From: Gammaproteobacteria bacterium
GTDB taxonomy: Bacteria > Pseudomonadota > Gammaproteobacteria > SZUA-229
Assembly: GCA_011321985.1 (NCBI GenBank)
Contig: DROB01000436.1
Location: 1-10,026 of the forward strand
DNA: 10,026 nt
Direction: 5' to 3'
Both the position numbers and the translations under genes were made by a program. Under the pieces are notes generated by a model. That model was not told where the DNA came from and did not search any database. It worked only from the letters and a program-made list of their open reading frames with translations. This document shows, in pieces, positions 6,160 to 10,026 of this stretch; positions within the stretch are counted from its first letter, which is position 1; each line of letters starts with the position of its first letter.

Positions 6160-6915
6160 ATGATAGATATTACAGCGACAGCTAGACCTGTTCCATTATT
6201 ACAGCGACTGATCAAAAAGGGAGGTAAACATTTCCTCCGCTGGGCAGGAGGCTTCCAGGCACGTCATTCTCTCGTGAGCACCACGCCGGTGATCGCTAAC
6301 ACCGAATTTTCCTGGGTCACAAAACTGGAACAGGCATACACCGATATTCGTATCGAACTGGATAGCCTGCTCGAACATCCCGAAGATATCCCAGCCTTCC
6401 ATCAGCTATCACCTGATCAGAAACGCATCTCCAGAGGTGACAACTGGAAAACCTATGCTTTTTATGTCTATGGTCAACGCGTGGATGATAACTGCGCCCT
6501 GTGCCCGCGTACCGCAGCAGTGCTCGATTCACTACCGGGAATGAAGACAGCGATGTTTTCTATTCTGGCACCCCATTACCATATCCCACCACATAAGGGA
6601 CCGACCCGTGCTGTGATACGCGCACACCTTGCACTGAAAGTTCCTACGGACTGGCAGAAGGTATGGATCCGTGTGGACGACAAGATTCTGAACTGGAAAG
6701 AAGGTGAAGTGATGCTATTCGACGACACCTACGAGCACGAGGTACGAAATGATACCGATGAAACCCGTGCTGTCCTGTTCATCGATATCGACCGACCCAT
6801 GGATGGCATAGGAACCCTGTTCAACCGTTTGATAATACGCCTCATCCAGGCCAGCTCCTACGTCAAGCAACCACTAAAAAACCTGACTGCATGGAATCGG
6901 GAACATCCACATTAA
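6160..6915 (+). CDS. Aspartyl/asparaginyl beta-hydroxylase-family Fe(II)/2OG dioxygenase (LpxO-like)
   Basis: A 251-aa non-heme iron oxygenase of the AspH/LpxO family. The core reads HIPPHKGPTRAVIRAHLAL (141-159) and later FDDTYEHEVRND (187-198). By comparison with human AspH, H145 and H193 are the iron ligands, G147 stands where most relatives have an acidic ligand, and R154, H156 and R203 would bind 2-oxoglutarate; the spacings (9, 11 and 10 residues) agree exactly. LpxO members hydroxylate acyl chains of lipid A, and related proteins act on other lipids or on peptides. No clear membrane anchor is seen; the N-terminal ~30 residues are basic, with an amphipathic look, which could attach it to the membrane. 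It converges on the SPT-flippase operon, so an acyl-chain substrate in that pathway is plausible but is inference from position. No good ribosome site precedes the ATG. Confidence 0.88.
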   Translation: MIDITATARPVPLLQRLIKKGGKHFLRWAGGFQARHSLVSTTPVIANTEFSWVTKLEQAYTDIRIELDSLLEHPEDIPAFHQLSPDQKRISRGDNWKTYAFYVYGQRVDDNCALCPRTAAVLDSLPGMKTAMFSILAPHYHIPPHKGPTRAVIRAHLALKVPTDWQKVWIRVDDKILNWKEGEVMLFDDTYEHEVRNDTDETRAVLFIDIDRPMDGIGTLFNRLIIRLIQASSYVKQPLKNLTAWNREHPH

Positions 6916-6972
6916 CTCCTGGTGTGCGCAGACACTACAGCAAAAAATAATTTACAGTAATCGATGAACCGG

Positions 6973-6996
6973 CTTTTTCTCCCGCCCTGGAAAAAG
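6973..6996. terminator. Possible shared terminator between convergent genes
   Basis: CTTTTTC (6973-6979) and GAAAAAG (6990-6996) form a 7-bp inverted repeat with a 10-nt loop in the 113-bp gap between the converging dioxygenase and flippase genes. The stem is A/T-rich and therefore weak; the call rests mostly on position. Confidence 0.3.
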
Positions 6997-7028
6997 ATTA
7001 AAAAGTATCAAGCTGCAGACAAACAGGT

Positions 7029-8336
7029 TCAGACAGGACCACTACACGTGCTCCTGTGGATGAGGACTGCCATAGCCAGTGGCGGCAGGAGTGCTGCTAC
7101 ACAGGCAGCCACACCTGTGCCAATCAGACCCATCTGCAAAGTCAGTACGATGAACAATGTCAGATAGACCACCGACGACAGCATGTGCAGGCGTAGCACC
7201 TTGCCTGCATGACCGATAGCGTAGGCAGCGGAACGCAGCGATGAAGCCGTGAGATCGAAGGTGGCTGCCAGCAACATCAGAGTGAGAACGGGGGCTGCTG
7301 CAACAAACTCCTTACCGAAGAGCGTATTTAGAAGAGCATCACCGAAAAAATAACCTGCCAGCACAAACAGCATACCAAACCCCCCACCCAGCAATGCGAT
7401 ACGGTACGCGATCAATTTAAAATCATCACTACCCTGGTGCCAGCTTCTTGTCAGATCGGGGAACACGACCTGACGGATCAACGCTGCCGGCTTGGACAGT
7501 AAGCTGGATATCTGGCGCGCAAGACGTAGCAGTCCGGCATCAGAGGGTCCCAACAGGTAACCCGCCAGCATGATAGATACCCGCTTGGGTACAAGATCAA
7601 TATTTGATTGCCAGTAAGTAATCCACAGGAAATGACGCAGTCCGGAAAATTCAGTCATACGCGCATCGTTAACTGTCTCACCTTCGGGTGGATGACCGAT
7701 GCTCCGCTGGTATTCGCGTCGACCACACCAGCTCAGATAAAGATTCTCGACCATATAAGCAAAAGCTAAAACTGCGATAAACACTGAAAAAGGGCTATTG
7801 AACCACCAGGCAATAACAACCCCGAGAAAACTGATAATCGAACCGATCGCCATCTGCCTTCCCAGGACATCAAATTTATCGAACAGACGGAGGATGCCGA
7901 TGGCGGTGTTGTTACCCGTGGTCAACAGGATCAGACTGTATGCTGTGAGCAGTACCACATGATCATGATCCATACCCATCAGAGGGCCAATCAGAGGTGC
8001 CATAAGTGCCGCCACAACGGTAGCAATAATGCTGGCCTGGCGATCTATGCGTTGGCAGATGCGAATCAGACGCCGTAATATGTGGGTATCATTTGCGTCA
8101 TGTACCGGCACACCGTAATGCACGATCGCCTGAAACTGTTTGAAATTGAGCAGACCGCGCACCAGCAAAGCATAAGTCTGGATCAATACCACCATACCAA
8201 ACTCAGCAGGACCGAGTGATCGTGCCATCAGTGCAGTGGCACCGAACGACATCACTGCGGCGACACCACGCCCCCGGACCAGTAACCCGAAGTTACCCAG
8301 TATCCGGCGCAGCGGACTGTTCTCGGATTTGCTCAC
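7029..8336 (-). CDS. MOP-superfamily lipid/oligosaccharide flippase (Wzx-like)
   Basis: A 435-aa polytopic protein of the polysaccharide-transporter branch of the MOP exporters, which flip lipid-linked glycans or other amphipathic substrates across the inner membrane. The N-terminal helix pair with ARSLGPAEFG (38-47) is typical, as is the repeat-like second half beginning DLVPKRVSIMLAGYLLGPSDAG (247-268) and PAALIRQVVFPDLTR (283-297). About 12 hydrophobic segments can be counted, with basic loops near 85-100 and 205-212. The start is GTG at 8336, with a strong AGGAAGG ribosome site five bases upstream. It follows the SPT gene by 69 bp on the same strand and is probably cotranscribed. Wzx proteins normally sit among glycosyltransferases; none is seen here, so a lipid or glycolipid derived from the SPT pathway is a candidate cargo. 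Family confidence is high, cargo unknown. Confidence 0.88.
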   Translation of the reverse strand: MSKSENSPLRRILGNFGLLVRGRGVAAVMSFGATALMARSLGPAEFGMVVLIQTYALLVRGLLNFKQFQAIVHYGVPVHDANDTHILRRLIRICQRIDRQASIIATVVAALMAPLIGPLMGMDHDHVVLLTAYSLILLTTGNNTAIGILRLFDKFDVLGRQMAIGSIISFLGVVIAWWFNSPFSVFIAVLAFAYMVENLYLSWCGRREYQRSIGHPPEGETVNDARMTEFSGLRHFLWITYWQSNIDLVPKRVSIMLAGYLLGPSDAGLLRLARQISSLLSKPAALIRQVVFPDLTRSWHQGSDDFKLIAYRIALLGGGFGMLFVLAGYFFGDALLNTLFGKEFVAAAPVLTLMLLAATFDLTASSLRSAAYAIGHAGKVLRLHMLSSVVYLTLFIVLTLQMGLIGTGVAACVAALLPPLAMAVLIHRSTCSGPV

Positions 8337-8405
8337 ACACGCCTTCCTGACGGTTGCTTGGCTTTCAACAGGTGCAGTTCAGATCTGATGCACTACGGAA
8401 CAACT

Positions 8406-9587
8406 TCACGCCGTTACCCGCAATTTTGCAAACGCCTCACATATAGTATCGATCTGTTCAGGCGTATGCGCTGCGCTGACACTGCATCGAATCAAAAACG
8501 AACCATTAGGAGTGGCCGGTGGGAACATCAGATTGACATAGACACCCAGCTCTAATAGATCATTCCAGAACTGAAGCGCTTCTATCTTACCTTCAAAAAC
8601 TACGGCAACAACGGGGCTTGGCTGTGCACCCAGGGTGTAACCCAGCGCATTGAGCCCAGCGTGCAAACGTTTGGCGTTATCATGCAGGCGTTTGCGCAGA
8701 TGACTTCCTGCCGACAATGTACGCAGTGCCTGCCTTGTGGTAGCGATGGTAGCCGGTGAGGGTGATGCGGTAAAGATGTAGGGCCTACTCGAATAACGGA
8801 TCAGATCCAGTTCAGCATGATCGCTGACACAAAAACCACCTGCCCCGCCGAGACTCTTGCTGAAGGTACCAACGATAAAATCGACATCGTCGAGTAACCC
8901 CAGCTCTTCGGCCAGGCCACTACCGCGTTCACCGAGCACACCCAGTGAATGAGCTTCATCCACCAGCAGATAACCACCATATTCTTTTTTTACATCGACG
9001 ATTTCTTTCAGCAAAGCGTGATCACCCAGCATACTGTACAGACCTTCTACGATGATTAATGTATTCTCAGCGCGTTCGCCAAGTCGGCGCATACGTTTAG
9101 CAAGATCTTCTGCATTGTTATGGCGAAAACGTATAGTCTTTGCTCCACCCAGACGACAACCGTCATAGATACTGGCATGGCAATCCGCATCGAGCAGGAC
9201 CATGTCATCAGAACCAGCCAGTGTCGACAGCATACCGAGGTTAGCCAGATAACCCGTGGAGAAGACGATACCGTCACGCTTACCATAAAAGCCAGCGAGC
9301 TCCTGTTCGAGTTTGCGATGCCCCGAATAGCTGCCGTTAGCCATACGCGAACCTGTCGTACCGGTACCTTCATGTTCCAGTGCCAGCCGCGCAGCAGCAA
9401 TACATTCAGGATCAAAAGTCAGGCCAAGATAATTATTGGTACCCGCAAGAATAGTATGGCGACCATGGATGATGCCTTCAGTCGGAGAAATAATACGATC
9501 TATCTGGACATCGAACGGGTCGATGCCCAGCTCATCGAGCTCGCGGCGACCGGCTGCCAGGGTCTTAAATTTGCTAAAGATGCTCAT
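8406..9587 (-). CDS. spt: Serine palmitoyltransferase-type alpha-oxoamine synthase
   Basis: A 393-aa PLP enzyme of the alpha-oxoamine synthase family, which condenses an amino acid with an acyl thioester. Visible residues are H137 (ring-stacking, in DADCHASIYDGC), D210 and H213 (VDEAHS), the PLP lysine K244 (GTFSKSLGG) and R367 (GSFLIRCS). The spacings match Sphingomonas SPT (from memory, H159/D231/K265/R378). Several blocks resemble bacterial SPT more than BioF or KBL: SPTEGIIHGRHTILAGT near 34-50, FSTGYLANLG near 109-118, and PPATPNGSF plus SAAHTPEQI near the C-terminus. The expected reaction is L-serine plus acyl-ACP (or acyl-CoA) to 3-ketosphinganine, in the cytoplasm. It overlaps the ACP gene by 4 bp (ATGA), which ties it to an ACP-bound donor. 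An AONS-like enzyme using another amino acid is the main alternative. Confidence 0.88.
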   Translation of the reverse strand: MSIFSKFKTLAAGRRELDELGIDPFDVQIDRIISPTEGIIHGRHTILAGTNNYLGLTFDPECIAAARLALEHEGTGTTGSRMANGSYSGHRKLEQELAGFYGKRDGIVFSTGYLANLGMLSTLAGSDDMVLLDADCHASIYDGCRLGGAKTIRFRHNNAEDLAKRMRRLGERAENTLIIVEGLYSMLGDHALLKEIVDVKKEYGGYLLVDEAHSLGVLGERGSGLAEELGLLDDVDFIVGTFSKSLGGAGGFCVSDHAELDLIRYSSRPYIFTASPSPATIATTRQALRTLSAGSHLRKRLHDNAKRLHAGLNALGYTLGAQPSPVVAVVFEGKIEALQFWNDLLELGVYVNLMFPPATPNGSFLIRCSVSAAHTPEQIDTICEAFAKLRVTA

Positions 9588-9835
9588 CCTTCACCACGAG
9601 TAAGTTTTTCAATCTGAATCGCAAGATCCTTAACCGTTTTTACGTCCGGTAAAACACTCACCGGGATAGAGATGTCAAAATGATCCTCAACGTCCAGTAC
9701 CAGTTCCATGATCTGAAGCGAATCCAGATTTAAAGAGCCGGTCAGTTCGGTATTTTCATCTATTTCAAATCGCCCTTTGGTGAGCGATGTCAGCCCCTCG
9801 TAAAGATCGGAGAGGATACGTTGGTATTCTGTCAT
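9584..9835 (-). CDS. Acyl carrier protein dedicated to the SPT operon
   Basis: An 83-aa acyl carrier protein. S39 in the LNLDSLQIMELVLDVEDHF segment (35-53) is the 4'-phosphopantetheine site (DSL), followed by the usual acidic helix II. The protein is acidic apart from a few lysines, as expected. It differs from housekeeping AcpP, whose motif reads GADSLD, and its place between an SDR gene and an SPT gene matches AcpR of the Caulobacter ceramide cluster. It probably holds the fatty acyl thioester used by the synthase. The ATG has a good ribosome site (AGGAA, about 6 bases upstream), and the stop overlaps the SPT start (ATGA). It requires a phosphopantetheinyl transferase, not seen here. Confidence 0.92.
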   Translation of the reverse strand: MTEYQRILSDLYEGLTSLTKGRFEIDENTELTGSLNLDSLQIMELVLDVEDHFDISIPVSVLPDVKTVKDLAIQIEKLTRGEG

Positions 9836-9852
9836 AAAAGTTCCTAAAAATG

Positions 9853-10026
9853 CTATTTTTTGAGATTTTTATCAAAGATGCACGCGAGCCCCTGCTCGAG
9901 TTCGAAGGCCGGTTCCCAGCCAGTTACCCGCATAAATTCGCGATTATCGCACAACCAGTCCGAATGTGTAATTTCCCGAACCTTACCCGGGGTCAACATC
10001 GGCGCATACCCCAATAATCGGGATGC
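9853..10026 (-). CDS. NAD-dependent epimerase/dehydratase-type reductase, C-terminal fragment (CerR-like)
   Basis: The minus-strand frame is open from the right edge to a TAG at 9855-9853 and encodes the last 57 residues of a protein whose start lies outside. The segment LTPGKVREITHSDWLCDN followed by TGWEPAFELEQGL is typical of the C-terminal substrate-binding lobe of extended SDRs (NAD-dependent epimerase/dehydratases). In these proteins the stretch GW.P...L..GL closes the fold. Its position, 17 bp upstream of the ACP gene, is that of the ceramide reductase gene in Caulobacter-type sphingolipid clusters, so reduction of the 3-keto group of 3-ketosphinganine or of the N-acylated product is the favoured role. 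The catalytic YxxxK and the Rossmann motif are not in the window, so this rests on the C-terminus and gene order only. Confidence 0.75.
   Translation of the reverse strand, partial: ASRLLGYAPMLTPGKVREITHSDWLCDNREFMRVTGWEPAFELEQGLACIFDKNLKK

Noticed and set aside
8406..9587. The PLP enzyme as BioF (8-amino-7-oxononanoate synthase) or KBL
   Set aside because: No biotin or threonine-degradation gene is adjacent, the ACP is coupled to it, and several blocks outside the shared catalytic core match bacterial SPT better; not excluded without a tree.
9120..9617. A 165-codon open frame on the plus strand, antisense to SPT
   Set aside because: The opposite strand carries the conserved SPT motifs throughout; this frame has no domain-like pattern and spans the SPT/ACP junction.
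1..10026. CRISPR array, tRNA, rRNA, insertion sequence or phage genes
   Set aside because: No regularly spaced repeats, cloverleaf-like segments, transposase or integrase motifs, or phage structural genes were seen on either strand.

Overview
The window reads as chromosomal DNA of a Gram-negative bacterium, most likely a gammaproteobacterium of moderate GC. The evidence is an outer-membrane efflux channel, an LpxO/AspH-type hydroxylase, periplasmic PAP2 phosphatases, short SD-type ribosome sites and a REP-like remnant. The species cannot be named from the sequence. Almost every recognisable gene except the first concerns lipids, the envelope or lipid-linked transport.

Left part (1-2198): the 3' part of a NodT/OprM-type RND efflux outer-membrane channel lies tail to tail with a small secreted PAP2 phosphatase (792-1340, minus). 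A second, membrane-embedded PAP2 phosphatase (1515-2198, plus) diverges from it across a 174-bp gap. That gap holds a perfect TTCTTAA/TTAAGAA dyad at a plausible promoter.

Middle part (2177-5613): three paralogous P-loop kinases of the thymidylate-kinase-like superfamily surround one PEMT/ICMT-like membrane methyltransferase. Kinase A (minus) is translationally coupled to the methyltransferase (stop/start TGATG). Kinases B and C (plus) follow each other across the divergent promoter region. The three share an unusual DR(Y/F)PQ-x-E-x-P motif and an ARKPDH segment, so they form a distinct family and are not housekeeping dTMP kinase. Their substrate is unknown.

Right part (5614-10026): a 546-bp non-coding stretch with several inverted repeats precedes an aspartyl/asparaginyl beta-hydroxylase-fold Fe(II)/2OG dioxygenase (6160-6915, plus). 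Convergent to it is a minus-strand operon, transcribed from the right edge inward: an extended-SDR reductase (C-terminus only), an acyl carrier protein, a serine palmitoyltransferase-type alpha-oxoamine synthase and a MOP-family flippase. The SDR-ACP-SPT order matches the core of bacterial ceramide (sphingolipid) synthesis known from Caulobacter and Sphingomonas.

Working model (inference): the right-hand operon makes 3-ketosphinganine from serine and an ACP-bound acyl chain, the SDR acts on the keto group of the product, and the flippase may move the finished lipid or a lipid-linked glycan across the inner membrane. The dioxygenase may hydroxylate an acyl chain. The PAP2 phosphatases, the methyltransferase and the three kinases may modify the head group, but that link rests on proximity alone.
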